From contig CALNVZ010002974.1 in the NCBI GenBank assembly GCA_940671915.1, forward strand, positions 45,731,286-45,795,285: a stretch of 64,000 bases of DNA, given 5' to 3'. Made by a program: the position numbers and the translations under genes. The stretch is from Paracentrotus lividus (Eukaryota > Echinodermata > Echinoidea > Camarodonta > Echinidae). Positions 42,143 to 55,900 of the stretch are shown in pieces. How positions within the stretch are numbered: the stretch's first letter is position 1; every line of letters begins with the position of its first letter. The notes beneath the pieces were generated by a model that did not search any database, was not told the DNA's origin, and saw only the letters and a program-made list of their open reading frames with translations.

Positions 42143-42215
42143 TTAACCTGTTGGAGATGAGCTAATTTGGCTATAAGACACCAAGTATGCTCGGGCTGAG
42201 TCCTCGGTGAGTTAA
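42143..42215. mobile_element. 73-bp TTAA-bounded element related to 23202-23294
   Basis: Begins TTAACCTGTTGGAGATGAGC and ends CTCGGTGAGTTAA. It shares TTAACCTGTTGGAGA and TTGGCTATAA with the ABCD4 intron 11 copy. Confidence 0.5.
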
Positions 42216-43171
42216 CAAAAGAGGGTGTCAGATGAGGTACAGATTTCATAGAAAATAACAAAAGCTCTAGTTAACCAATACAGTCCTTTGAAAGTTTTAA
42301 TTTTATCTAACAAAATGATATAATTGATGGGGCTATTGTATATAAATGGAACAGGATCTTTAGGTGGGGGTAATTACCTATCCAAAGAGAAATAAAGAAT
42401 TTTTTGTTAAAGGCGTTGTCTATATCATAGACATGTATCATTGGTAGTTGATGAGATTCTGCACAAGGGGCAAGCCAAGAGATTTATAATACATCAATGT
42501 TCTAAGAAGAAGTATTCACTTATTGGAAATATGATATCATGCAGATATTTCAATAACTATATTTGATAACATTTCTTTTCTCTGACCTACAACTCTGAGA
42601 TCACTTATTGTCATTTAGAATGCAATGTATCATCCATAATGTTGAAAATGTTCAATGTTCAAAATGAACTTTTCAATCTTTTCACTGTTGGCTAAAAATA
42701 ACATCTATTGTAGAAGATCTAACATTCAAAGCTGAGCTAAAAGCCATTAATGTATTTTCAATATAATACCTGAATGAGAAATTTCCTTGAAAATAGAAAC
42801 AGGATGTAGGAGACAGTGAACTTTTGGGACTGTCAATTAGAAATGCTGCCCCCCCCCAAAAAAAAAAAAAACATTAAAAGAAATGAAAATATTATCATTA
42901 CACATTTTGAAGCATGGAGAAGAAAATCTCTATTTCACACCCTTTGTAATTTGAAAACAAACAAACAAGTAACTTCACTACATCAATGCTGGTTAGGCTG
43001 GAATGGAGAGCAGATATTTATTCCACCTTTTATACAATGCAGTAAATTCATGGATGTTGTGTTAGCATTACAAGCAACCAGTCAACCTAGTTTTTCTTAT
43101 TATTCTTTTTTTCCCCTTAAAACTCATCTTGAGATACCTGTCTGGATTTTAGAAGCAGGTGGTCTAGAACC

Positions 43172-43236
43172 AAGGCGAGGATTCGAAACAAAAATCTCTC
43201 ACCTGTGACAGCATCCAGCTAACCTTTGACCTATAT
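43172..43236 (-). mobile_element. Degenerate tRNA-like segment (possible SINE head)
   Basis: On the minus strand TTAGCTGGATGC (A-box-like) is followed about 30 bp later by GTTTCGAATCC, one base from a B-box. There is no stable acceptor stem, so a functional tRNA is unlikely. Confidence 0.35.
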
Positions 43237-45110
43237 AGCCCCTAGTCTTGGAAGCAGACCCAGTAAAACTTTACTTTCTTATTTCTTATTGTATGTAATT
43301 TTGCAGTCAAGGAATATGTAGAGAAAATGTAATATTGATATTATTTTAAAGAAATTAAACTAAAATCATTCTTTCATATATATTGGGTCCCATGCATTCA
43401 TCCCTTCTAGATTCTATCTCTGTCTGGGGAATAAAATAAATATGTTTTTCTCCTCATTTGAATGAAAAAAACAACATATTGACAAGCATATTCTCCATTT
43501 AAAAAAAATTGTTGGAAAACATAGAATTGACACAATTCATATTGATAGTATGATATTACCCCTTTCATTTTCATTTCCTTTTCATTTAGTTTTCAAAACT
43601 GAAGGTAAATTTACAAGAAGAAAAAAACATATCTTCAATGGCTGTGAAATCACACATACTTCAAAGCCATTGATATGTACTGAGCAAGCAAACTGTGGGT
43701 TTTATATATTGATTTGTGACCACAGATTGGGATCTGATTGGAGATAAGATTCATATATTTCCATGGTATTCTCTTTTTCACACAGAATTATTCTCATAGG
43801 ATAAGATTGGATAAAAGTGGGATGGAGGGTGCATATATAATCTTCGACTGCTTTATTCCATTTGGAAATTCAAAACATTCCAAGTCTTATGAGGCAACAA
43901 CTAGTTTGACTGATAGCTTATTCTTTGGGAAGATATATTTGCTATTTCCAATGAAAAATGTGTATACTAGATATTAAACAAGTGAAGCACTGGGATATAA
44001 AATAGCATTATAATATATTGTACAAAATCAATTACTTTGTGACTTTTCCCATTATGTAGTAATCTGATCTAGTTTAGTATCAATATAATAATCAAAACCA
44101 ATTTGAAATGCTGCAGAGAAAAGGGAAAGAAAAATCAAGACTATGGAAGAAATGGAGAGCAAATGACGTATTTACTCGTCCATCAGATAACACTATTAGA
44201 ATCCAGTTTTTGTTTATGGCAACAGCAAAATGAGGTGTTAGTGAATATTTTGCAAATAAAAAGAGAAAATCAAGATAAACGTGGGAAAACTGATAATAAA
44301 AACCCTATTTTACCCACAGGTATACTTATTCATTATAAATTCTACATAAACAACAACAGATTTTCACCACTTCCAGGCAAAATAGACACAACTTCCAACT
44401 TTTCATTTACTTTTTAATTTACTCCTGAAATCACTTTTTTTTTCTACCAGGAATGACCACCATACAATCCCATTATTGATAGAAAACCTTTCTCCCCTCC
44501 AATAATGTGTCTGCTTAACTGGTATCATAGGCTCAATACATGCTGGTGTTTCCATTCAGTTGACAGGTTACACATCCAGTTAATAGAGGATTGAAAGAAA
44601 TGAACAAAGATTTAATACTATGTATGCTGACAAGCCCTCCAAAGCTTTAGTCTCAAGAGAATTCTCTGAAAATGTAGGGAACAAAAGTAGGAATAAAGAG
44701 TTTGTGTCCATTTCTATTTCTTTACAAGAGATGTTTGCTATACCTCGGGATATAAATCTAAGTGTATAGTTTTCAGGATAATAGAACATTTTAATACCCA
44801 CGTCATATATTACATAATTATAGACTAGAATACATAGGATTAGCAAACAAGATAATTGATGAAGAGCCCTTCATTCCAAGACCCCCTCTTTAGGTTGTCA
44901 TAACCCTAACTGTTCATTGCTCCTAAAATGAAATAGAACATGAAATTTACATGTAGGCCTATATATATAGTTGCATATACAAAATACCAAAGGGAAAAAC
45001 AAAACAAAAAAGTGGCATGTCAAAAGGATTTTTTTTTTAACAAAAAAAATTACAATTTAAGAATTGGTATCATTAATGCTATGTCTTTTAGTCCTGTAAG
45101 ATCTACCAGA

Positions 45111-45216
45111 GCCAGAAAGGGTGCAAGCCTTTTCCTAGCTGTCAACCGGAGCTAGGAAGGGTGCAAGCCTTTACCCCTATAGCTGTCAACCGGAGCTAGG
45201 AAGGGTGCAAAGTAGG
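45111..45216 (+). repeat. Three copies of a roughly 40-44-bp tandem repeat
   Basis: GGAGCTAGGAAGGGTGCAAG-type units at about 45111 (GCCAGAAAGG variant), 45151 and 45195, separated by AGCTGTCAACCG. Confidence 0.85.
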
Positions 45217-45555
45217 CCCAGAAGGGACCAAACATTACCGGTGTCCACCCTCCATTGTGTAAAGGGGTGAAAACAGCATTGGATAAGCCCCCATACAGGC
45301 CTACCCATTACCTCTTCTCAATGATACAGGGTGCAATTATTGAGAGCAAACACCAGGGATGGACAACAAATAAAATGTTCTAGGCTTCTATGATCTAGTC
45401 CTTTCTTTAAACATGAGAGTGAGTTGTAATAATATGAGTGGTAAACACATGTGTAGTGTTGGTTTTAACAGTTCAACAAGAAGTGTGAGAAGAAGTTATG
45501 TCCATCATGTTTTTTTGGAATGCATTTTGAATGATTAGGAATGGTACATACAGTG

Positions 45556-46338
45556 TATGGAGAAATAGGAGAAGTACAAGTACAAGTAGTAAAAGTAGCA
45601 GAAGAAGTGGAAGTATATATAAGTAGGAGTACTCAGTAGAAGTAGAAATAGATGTAGTAGAGGTAGAAGTAGTAGAGGTAGAATTACTAGTGTTAGAAGA
45701 AGTAGTAGGGGTAGAAGTAGATGGAGCAGTAGCAGTCAAAGTAGAAGCAGAGGAAGAAGAAGTATATAGTCAAAAGCAAAAAAAAAATATATATATATAA
45801 GTAGAAGCAGAAGTAAAAGTAGAAGCAGAGGTAGTAGTAGAAGTAGTTGTATAAGTAGTGTAAAAGTAGAAGTAGTAGTAGAAGTAGAAGTAGAAGTAGT
45901 AGAAGTAGAAGTAGAAGCAGAAGTAGTAGTAGAAGTAGAAGCAGAAGTAGAAGTAGAAGTAGTAGTAGAAGTAGAAGTAGTAGAAGTAGAAGTAGAAGTA
46001 GAAGCAGAAGTAGTAGTAGAAGTAGTAGAAGTAGAAGTAGAAGCAGAAGTAGAAGTAGAAGCAGAAGTAGTAGTAGAGGTAGTAGTAGAGGTAGTAGTAG
46101 TAGAAGCAGTAGTAGTAGAGGTAGTAGTAGAAGCAGTAGTAGTAGAAGTAGAAGCAGAAGTAAAAGTAGAAGTAGAAGTAGAAGTAGTAGAAGTAGAGGT
46201 AGTAGTAGTAGTAGTAGTAGTAGTAGAAGCAGAAGTAGAAGTAGAAGTAGAAGTAGTAGAAGTAGAAGTAGAAGTAGTAGAAGTAGAAGTAGAATTCAAA
46301 GCAGAAGTAGAAGTATAAATAAAAGTAGCAGTAGTAGC
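45556..46338 (+). repeat. Large AGTAGA/GTAGAA trinucleotide-hexanucleotide array
   Basis: About 780 bp of interspersed GTA and GAA triplets (GAAGTAGAAGTAGTA...), with GCA variants, interrupted near 45750-45800. The long open frames (Thr/Ser-rich and Tyr/Phe-rich) on the minus strand come from the triplet period and lack start context or neighbours; I do not call them genes. Confidence 0.97.
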
Positions 46339-48754
46339 AGTAGCAGTAACTGCAGTAGATAAAAGATATAATATTCTTCCAACGTAGACGACTATATCTT
46401 GTTGGATTTGGTCCAAGAATAGTACCAATACAGTGTAACACACTCCAGCAAACTCTGAAGTAAACAAGGCCATCAAACAAGGTCCCAGTCAGTAGTATAT
46501 CAAACAATAGAGTAGGGAGGAGTATTCTCTCTCTCAAATTCAAAGACAAATTGTCAGGGAAGAATGGAACAATAGATGTGATTAGGGTCACATGTAGTAG
46601 GAGTAAACAAAGCCGTGGATTAGAACCGTTTCACATTTGAAGAATACTTCTTTGCACACATGCTCACATAGTACCTGAACGTCACAGAGATCATTTCAAA
46701 TCTTGCAGCGCAAAAAAAACAAAAACAATCCTTCCATCTACTTCTTCTAAACTTTCTGTCTTTCATTTTCCTGGTATTTTTTTTTACATCTACTCCTCTT
46801 TTTTCATTACAATATTTCTAAACACCACCAAACGACAAACCAGGATACCTTTGATTTTTTAAAGATGCATCCAAAAGAGAGCTAAAAGGTTGTATGTAAA
46901 TGTGTTGATCTACACCCTACTGACACTAAACTAATGCCATAGTCACACCTGAGAGACCGACTTGAAATCAACCCTAGACTGAATACACTGCCATGAATGG
47001 CAAGTTAGTTGTCTGTTTGGAGTGGACAGTCTGGTGGAACGACTGAGGTATAAGAAGCAAATGTAAACTGGACATTATAAGCTAGACACACCATGTCCAC
47101 TATTGTCCATTGAGTGGTCAGTTAATCAGGAGACAACAGGAATTGAGCTTAGGAATGCTCTTGTTCTGAAGCTCTTTTATTGTGAATTTGTTGGGTAAAT
47201 AAAAGTAGGTACCTGTCAGTCCGCGCTTGTCAAGACATGCTAAGAGGTAGAAGGATATTGATGCTGAACTAAGGACCTTCTCGCTCTCAGTAATTAATGT
47301 TACTGCTACTAATTATGTCACAAACTTATGATAAGTTATACAGATGATATCATTGTAAGAGAAACAGAGGGGCTTTAGAGGGGCACTTAGTAAATGTATA
47401 GGGGCACTTTGTATACTATCTGGTTCTCAGTAAAAAACATACATCCAGTATAATGTTAAATCTATGAGCCAAATTTCTTTAGATATGAATTTAATGAAGT
47501 ATAACATCCATTTCTTCACAAATATTCATATAAGTATTTATTCCATTGTAGGGATATAGATTTAGATTCATATTTCTCCCTCTCCTTTTTTTTCTTGGGG
47601 GGGGGGGGGTGGGTTGAGTCGTGAGTCAAGTTTCCCCCTTTAAATTTCATCTTTTGAATATATTCTTAAACAGTAAAGGATGTACACCAGACTGCAAAGT
47701 GATAATTAATGTACGGTTGCTATTTTCCTCTGAGCAAAGAAAATCAAACACATTTTCCCAATTTATGCACTTTTCTCACCTAACCTAAGAGTCTTACATT
47801 ATGAAGTATTCTATTCAATCTTTTCACCATTACATAATATACATGTAAGTGACTAGCTCTTTACCCCAAGGTTTCCCAGCAAACAAGATCAAGAAAACAG
47901 GAATAAAAACATTTTCCTTACTTTTTGTCCCTCAACCTTTCACCATTTATATTAAAAGTCTACCTGCTTGATCAATGCAGTGTGTACAAATAGGCTGGAT
48001 CTAACTTCACTCTTTTTACAATATATCCAGTTTGTTCTAGCAAGTGCTAACCAAAGGGTTTATGTCTACAAGGTATTACCACCCTTTCACAACTACCCAG
48101 CTCGCTATGTCTCTAAATTTGTCGTTAAAAGAAGGCAGTGTCCATATTTGTTTGTTCACAGCTAGGTGACAAGTTTTTTTTTTCCTGAGCTCTAGCCCCC
48201 GTTTTGTTGACCATTATCAGATGGACCTTTAAATGCAGAGCCCCATGTTTTAAGAAGGAATAGAGTAAAGATATGGTGGTGGTGATAATGGGTATAAGAA
48301 TGGAAAGTACTAATGAATTCAAATCTAATTATAACAACATCTTACTTTACGTACATATTGGGGTAAGTTGTTCAGTCAATAACCAAAAAGGTGTCTTAAG
48401 GTAAAATGCACATACAACACACTTATTGTAAACATGGATTGATTTCTTTAATGCCTCAGCACATATCTCATTATATGTACACTTGCTTGGATAAGAAACG
48501 ACCTTGTGTCTAAAATGATCACTAAATTGAAGAAAAGTGCCATCTCATGACAGTGCATGTATGTGTTCAGATCTAAATGAATTAAGAATATTGAGAGAAA
48601 GTCAGTGAGATTCTACAGATAGGTGTTCATACAGCCTGGGAAAAAACATATTATGTGGGAACTAAATATCATTTGATCTAATAATTATTTCCCAAGCTGA
48701 ACACGAATGATTAGAGACATTTGTTTTAAAAGAAATCATGTCCATAAGCCTTAG

Positions 48755-49045
48755 TTAATAATAATAATAAATAATAATAATTGAAAATTTATAATGCGCA
48801 GTTTCTATACGTATATACTCAACTGCACATGACATAGTGAAAGAAGGATGAACAATACAAAATATTATAGTTCAGTCAATGCTAAGGGCCAGGGGGAACT
48901 TGGGTCTGCTTTACAGTAGAAACATTTATGAAAAACTTTCCTGAAACAGATAGGTTTTCAGGTTGAAAGAAATACATTGGTTGATGATGCATGTCTAATT
49001 GTGGCAGGGAGACTAACTAAAACTAATTATACTAACTAATTATAC
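48755..49045 (+). repeat. Probable dispersed repeat beginning with AATAATAAT
   Basis: Starts with (AAT)n at 48760, followed by TTTATAATGCGCAGTTTCTA and ATATACTCAACTGCACATGA, then a body ending in duplicated ACTAATTATACTAACTA. GCGC after an AAT run is a common repeat-edge style in marine invertebrates. Tentative. Confidence 0.35.
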
Positions 49046-49830
49046 TAACTAAAACGATAAACCTTGCCTGCAAAGCTATGTTTTTTTTACAACAGCATTA
49101 CATTACAAAATTGATCACATGCAGTTGGTACACTCAGCTCCTTTGAACATTATATTGTTCATGTGCATTCCCAGTGGATATATGTATGTGGCATCTGGTC
49201 CATATCTATCTTTCTATGATTGTATATTATGAGAGATGTTTTATAGGCTTCTTGACTTTGTTTGTCTACTTTTCTTCGCCGGCAAACACCTCGTAATTCT
49301 TCCATAGGGTGCAACCTAAGATATCAGCAAAATGTTGGAATGAAGCAAATCATTCTTATTATGTTTGACACCTGTAGATGAGAGATAGTCTACCTATCAG
49401 ACCCAACATCGGTCAACTTTCCAAATGCTTATCCGCTCAACAAATCTTTACTCATTTCACGTCAAAATCATGTGCTGAACATAACCTAGTCTTAAGTGAA
49501 CACATCTTAACCCTTCTCATGGATACACATGTATGAAAGTAGCATGGCTATTGACTGTTTAATAATAAAAGGTCTGAACATCTAGACTAGAGACCCGTTC
49601 ACATGAATACATGAGTATCATGCGCATCACCCCTCTTTGACCCTATCCTACCCCCATGTGAGACTCAGGACCATTCATCTTCCAGCAGCTCTTATCCCTT
49701 TGTCTCTTCTTCCTTCAACTTCACACATCCTCAGAGAGAGATGGGTAGAGAGAGAAACAGAAAAAAAATATTGAGAAGGAATAACACAATAAGAAAAGAG
49801 AGGGAAAGGTATAGAAGGAATAACATATAG

Positions 49831-49836
<6 letters not shown>

Positions 49837-49874
<38 letters not shown>

Positions 49875-49950
49875 AGGAAATCTAATAACACAAGAGAGAG
49901 ATGAGAAATAGAGACTAAATGTCACGCAAGAGAGAGAGAGAGAGAGAAAT
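49837..49950 (+). repeat. GA microsatellite cluster
   Basis: (GA)n at about 49829-49870 with interruptions and again near 49930-49947; flanking sequence is purine-rich from 49730 onward. Confidence 0.92.
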
Positions 49951-52900
49951 GAGAATTTGTCTCCAATATTTGTCAACAAAAATTGGTTGAAATAACGAAT
50001 TTATGAATAATAATTTGAACTCAACCCAGCCATTAAAAACCAATTGTTTATAGATTCTTGCAGATAATTATGATGGTGACAGAATGATGTGTTTTTAAAA
50101 TGCATTTTGAAAGTGCATTTCAGGACTGTATTTCTGCTAAGATTTGGTATTATATTTGTGGCATTATTACTTGATGGAGACTTATGTTTCTTTTGTATCA
50201 GTTCCAACAATGAATACTGTGCATGTAGTGGGACATATTAACATTTAGTTTCCCCAATCACTATGAAATTTGACCCAATATGTGGAATATGGAGGGATAT
50301 CTTCAAATATATCTTGAAACTAAAAAAAAAAAAAAAAGTTACAAAATAGTCAAATTTTGAGAAATGGTGAACATCATAGGCAAACATTAAAAATGTGAAT
50401 TTCACTGCATTTGAATGAGAGAAGGAATGAGGCAAAGGGAAGTTTAGACCAAAACAAGATCCAGGAAGAGAAGGTTTGCTCTAGAGAAGAGCCATCTATT
50501 CTACAATGACTATCAAGAAGATAGGTGAACAAAAGCAAATCCACTTCAACTCACCCATTTTAACTTCTCAAAATGGGGGTAAACTTTCGCCCCTGGCTTT
50601 GAAGGCTTCATAGAGAAAGACTTTCATCCACTGAAGACATAGTAGGGTGGAAAATCACCCACTGTTTCTTGTTGTGGGTCTATTTACTAGAGAATGTAAT
50701 GGACTGATAGAAGGAGACACAACCAATACACCACGGTTGAGATCTATCCATAGATGGGTCGTCTTATTTTGGAGGGTCTGCCCCTTAAAGGGCTTAAAAC
50801 CATCAAGTGTCTCATCCTTTTGAAGAGTGATTGTAGAGATCTCTCACACTCCAGCACCTCCTGAGAATAACATGTCCTGTGTCTGGCAGAAGGTTGTAAG
50901 TGTTTCATATAGCATGCCCTTTACAGGCAAGACAAAAGCACCAACATCCTTCTGCAAGTCAAACAATAGACACTTCATCAAAACAAGAGCTGTGAGATGA
51001 CCACCTCCCACAAACAGAGTAACATCTTTTACTTCATTACATTTCTTCTGACAATCATTAACCTTCAAAGTAACATAGAGAATATATAGGTTTGGGAGTG
51101 GACGCATACTCCAGAATGAAGTCACAAACTTTTTGGCAACTACATGGCAGTTCATTACTAATATTTCACATGAATAAACAAGGGAGTAATATGTTCTCCC
51201 ACAAGTGAGAATGACTATTCTCTACATCCAAAGCAAAGAGACATTGTGTGCAGAATTGTGTGTAATACAAAAATACCTTTGCAAACATATTTCTGATACA
51301 GTAATTACTATGGTAACATTATAGATCTTAACCTGATATGAATACATTTCTTCTTATAAACATATATCTAATATAACTCCATCATATTTTATAAAGTCAA
51401 TCTTTATGAGTGTTTATAAGTTACAAAAGAACTCAGTTTAAGAAAGCACAATATTACAACATTAATTGTGATGTCCAAAATGTAAACTTTTTCAGAACTG
51501 ATAGTCACAAATTACTAAGGCACAGCAAATTGAGAAGAGTGATAAGAGAGTTGACATGCATTTTTAAATGTAGAGGAGATTGAATCATGCAGGTCATGGG
51601 AAGAATATGATAGCAAAACTTTCCTAAATATTCTAAAAGGGAATATCAATGTTGAAAACCAATATTATTCAGAAAACAAAGAAAAAATCCACATCCTGGT
51701 TTTTTTTTTTTGGTAAAATTTATTTCATGTCTCCAAATTCAGCTTTAAATTTTTTTTTTTTAAAGACAACAATAACCAGTCCCCATGGTCCTTGGATTGA
51801 AAAATTATTGGAATGGGTTTGCCTTTATCATGTTCACCATCATTTTATGATACATATGAACAACATTGAGGTTATGTTGGATTTCAACGAAAAAGGAGAA
51901 ATGTTAGACAAACAATGCTGGGGTCAAAGGGAAATATAGAGTGTTCCACATTCTGCCAAAATAGCAATAAATCAGTTTATGGCCCAAAATATAGGGGCAG
52001 AAAGAAGGAGAGGGGTACAACATACTTTGATTTATCATTGGATCATATAAAGAAAAAATTATGTCAGAAAAACAATGTATGGAATATGAAATTTTTGGAA
52101 GTTAAAGCTATGATCTTTTTATAAAGAAAATATGGGAAAATTGTAGATGTACAAATAATGTACCAAAAACTAAAACTTGGAAAGACAGGGAATTTTGAGG
52201 AAAAAAATTGTATCAAAATGATTATTAGATATCAAACCACACATGTACTAATAATGGGAAATACTAGTAAAGTATTTTTTCGATACAAGAATGCGACAAG
52301 GCTTTATTTCTATTATTATGACGCACAAGTCAAAATAAAAAGCTTATCAAAAGAAAACCAGTGACAAAAGAGCAGAAAATAAATAAATTCATAGAGGAAA
52401 ATTGTAATACAAATATTTGAATTCTGCAATTTTTGACAGTGTGTGTAAGAAATTATTAAAAAATTAAAAGAATGAAAATTCTCATGAAATAGAGAGACGT
52501 AGTCAGAGCAACAGAGACAGTGGAAAAAGGAATTAGTCAGTAAAAAAAATTTCAATAGAAGAATTATGAAGTAGAATCTATTAAAAAAAATTATGAATAC
52601 TTGAATCAGGATTGAATTAGAAAAATCACACAGCAAAACAAGTAGAGGGGAGGAGGGGGAGGGAAAGAGAAGGGGCACTTCACGCTATGGGCTTACCTTA
52701 GTTGATTGTGCTGATTCTCACTGTTTAGACCAATCAAAGATGATAAAACATTTAATACAAATATTCATATTTCATCCTAATTACACCAATTAAAGGTTAT
52801 GAAACTTTTAATATCAACATTCATTTTACTTTATTTTTTTTTAAACATGGATATTGATATTGGTGTCAATAAGATTAAATTCTTATCTTGACAAAAAAAA

Positions 52901-55900
52901 ACAAATATCATGAAGGCAACATTTGATAAAGATAACTGTCATATCTGAAATGATTAGAGACCTTAATGAACAACAAATTAATTCTGAAAATCATGCGCAA
53001 GAATCCTACTTAACACCTCTAAAGTGTTTATTGATGATGAAGTGTTTACATTGATATCAAGGAGAATATAAGTATGTTTAGTTGGGAATAAATTCAAAAT
53101 TGATGTTAATTCTTAATGAGAATCACTGCTGAGTTTGGAAGGAGGAAATAAACATTGTGTTTATTAGTAAAAGAGGGAGGAAAAGAAATACATGTATTGC
53201 AAACAAATCCACAAGTAAACCAATTCAAAACAGGTGTTTAAAATATGACATATAAATAATAATTCATATTTCACTTGAACTACCTTGTGGGTTCTACAGG
53301 GTAAAACTAGCAGTGTCAAGAAACCTTTTCACTCATGTAAGTGATGACAGGGACAGCTCATAGCTGACCTATTTTAGTTTAAAGTCTAACTCACCCCTCC
53401 CCTTCCCCCACAATTCATGTTCTTCATAAAACCCCAAGAAAGGGCATATTCAAAGTCAATGTAAAAATTGACAACTGACATACATTACATGCATAAATCA
53501 GAAACATGATCTGAGACTGTTGAAAGAGAAAATCAATCAACTTCATGGAAGGGCTGTGTGAACTTGACGTAATTATAAAGAATAGATCTGCAGGGGGCAT
53601 CAGAGAGCTTAAATTGACCCAGAGAGCAATAAGGGGTCTATCTGTTCAGTTTCGAATTGGTGTATAATACAATGCATTTCCATCAAAGAAACTGATAGTC
53701 CCAATTATAAAGATAGACATGAGGAGCTGAAAGACTTTTGAATTGAGAGATAAAAGCCTTTGATTCATATATTCAATTGCCATTTTCATTCTTTTTTTAT
53801 GAGTTATACAAAGAAGTATTCATTAGAGAAGTAATTGATCAATGAACAAAAGAAATTAGTGTGATAGATGTAATTTTTTTTTTAAATATTCATTTTGTCT
53901 TCTTTTAACATGTAATGATGAGGTCTGATTAGATCACGGAAATGCCTGAGATATCTTTTTTTTTCAATTTATCTTCCTTGATTAATAAGACAGTAAATTC
54001 TGATAAAAGTAATCACAAGTTCTCTTCTTCCTCTGCTACATAGCTTATATTTCAAATCTTCACATAAAGCTATAGACCAGAATGTAAATATAAAAATGAT
54101 TCTTACTGTATGTTCCATATGGCTCATACTTACTGAACTAGGAATGCTATATTGAGCCCTGATCTAGCAGTTACCTTTAAGGCTAAAGGATGACTCCAAA
54201 GACACATCAGCTTATGACGATGGCATAGCATCTATGTCAGGTATCGGCAAGTTACAATGGCAACAAAAATAGCCGGCTAGCAAAGCAAGAGAGCAGGGGT
54301 CTACAACAAGATTCTGATCATACCAGAAGAATTATACTCGCACCAGACTTGATCCTCGATAAACCAAACGTGAAAGAGAACGGCAAGCAAGCATCCACGA
54401 ACGATGATTTCATTGACCTCTGTGCAAATTACATTGTATAGAAATTCTTCTGTGTCAAACCATTTGCACTTTGTTTCATTTGCAAAATGAATTTTTAAAT
54501 AATTAGTGCAAAAACATTAATGTTTACTGGTCTTGAATATTAGCTGCATAAACAGTTTAAAGCAAGCTGGATATACTTTGAAGAAAAAAAAAAAAAGTTA
54601 AAGTAATTCTAATTGAAATATGTTCATTTCACATTATCAAGAAAAAAAATAAAAAGAGATAGTTGATTTAGAAAAAATGATTGTGAAGTGTCATCCAAAA
54701 GGGACAAAAAAAACAAAACAAAACAAACAAATGAAAAAAAAAAAATAAATTTCTACTTTTTTATAAAAGACATTTAAAGTTTGAAGTTTAAATTTTTATT
54801 TTGGATGAAAAATAGGCTGACCCACTTCTAAAAGTGCAAAACGGCTCATCCCATTTAATATGAATCAGACACTTTTGAATGAATCCTTTCTTTCATTCAT
54901 ATCGGTCCAACCTATTATTCTCTTATCATTATAATACTTAATCTCATCTTTCAACGACAATGATATTGATAGCTATTCAAATCTCCCTGTCCTCAAAACT
55001 TGTTCTCCTTACCGAGTAGTTCACCCTATCTTTCTACCTCGCCTCGTCTCATGGAATTAGCCTTTTATGCCTGCAATATTGTTTTTTTCACCCCAGCTCT
55101 CCTGGCCGGGGATAACAAAATACACTACAGCCCCACCCATTGAAGGTGACGTAAGCTCCCCATGTACGCTTGCACGTACACCATCAGAGCATGTATGGAT
55201 CTATACACAAGCAATACTAGGAATAAAAGAAATATATTCCTCCACCATAACCTTTTCCTCCATTAGAATTGTGGGATTTGGGGTAAAATATCCTCTTCAC
55301 GTGGGTTTGTAAGAGATGGAGAGATGCAATGATGATAAATACCATTGACAGATCGGAGTACTTAGTCCACCCCTATCCACACTTTATATCTTATCCTTAT
55401 TGGGCCTTACAAGGAACCCCCAAATGAACTAATTCAACAGGGCAGCTTGATCGAATACATACAGAGAATAATAAAACAATAGGAGAACAATGTATCCCAA
55501 ATGAGGTCATTAGATGAAATGATAACGGTACATATTTTGGGGATGAGACACATTTTTCAAATCATTTGTGGGGAAAAAAAAAATCAGTTTACACATTTTA
55601 CAGAAGGAATTAATACCTGAAGAGACATCTCATTAAAAGTGTCAAACAATAAAATCACTTGGGAGACAGAAAAGATGAAAGATTGCAGATGACTGAGAGC
55701 CTGTTTATTTCACCAAAAATATGTGTGTCTTTATTTTTCAATGTAAAAAGGGGTCACATTTGGGGCTAACCTCCTGGGAAGGCAGAGAGCACACTTGATT
55801 TTGGGCGATGACATACCCACCACAAGCTCACATTCAAACCTATTCATCAATAACAATTGCTAACATGACATCTACATGTCCTATTGTATACGGTTCGTAG

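Larger units (their letters stand above)
36373..45555. other. Long stretch without recognisable exons (likely intron or upstream DNA of the RBM24/38-like gene)
   Basis: I looked on the minus strand for RRM codons (GYGFV, ANVNLAYLGAKPR) and saw none. Contents are AT-rich DNA with two short TTAA MITEs (38911, 42143), a tRNA-like segment at 43.2 kb and a small repeat at 45.1 kb. Open frames here lack domains. Confidence 0.45.

Noticed and set aside
43172-43236. Functional tRNA gene
   Set aside because: A-box and B-box resemblance only; no closed acceptor stem, so treated as a SINE-like relic.
45736-46591. Open frames of 246 and 273 codons on the minus strand
   Set aside because: They arise from the GTA/GAA trinucleotide array; composition is Thr/Ser or Tyr/Phe only and no gene structure surrounds them.
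50844-51155. Minus-strand 103-codon open frame
   Set aside because: No recognisable domain, no splice context and composition like the surrounding non-coding DNA.
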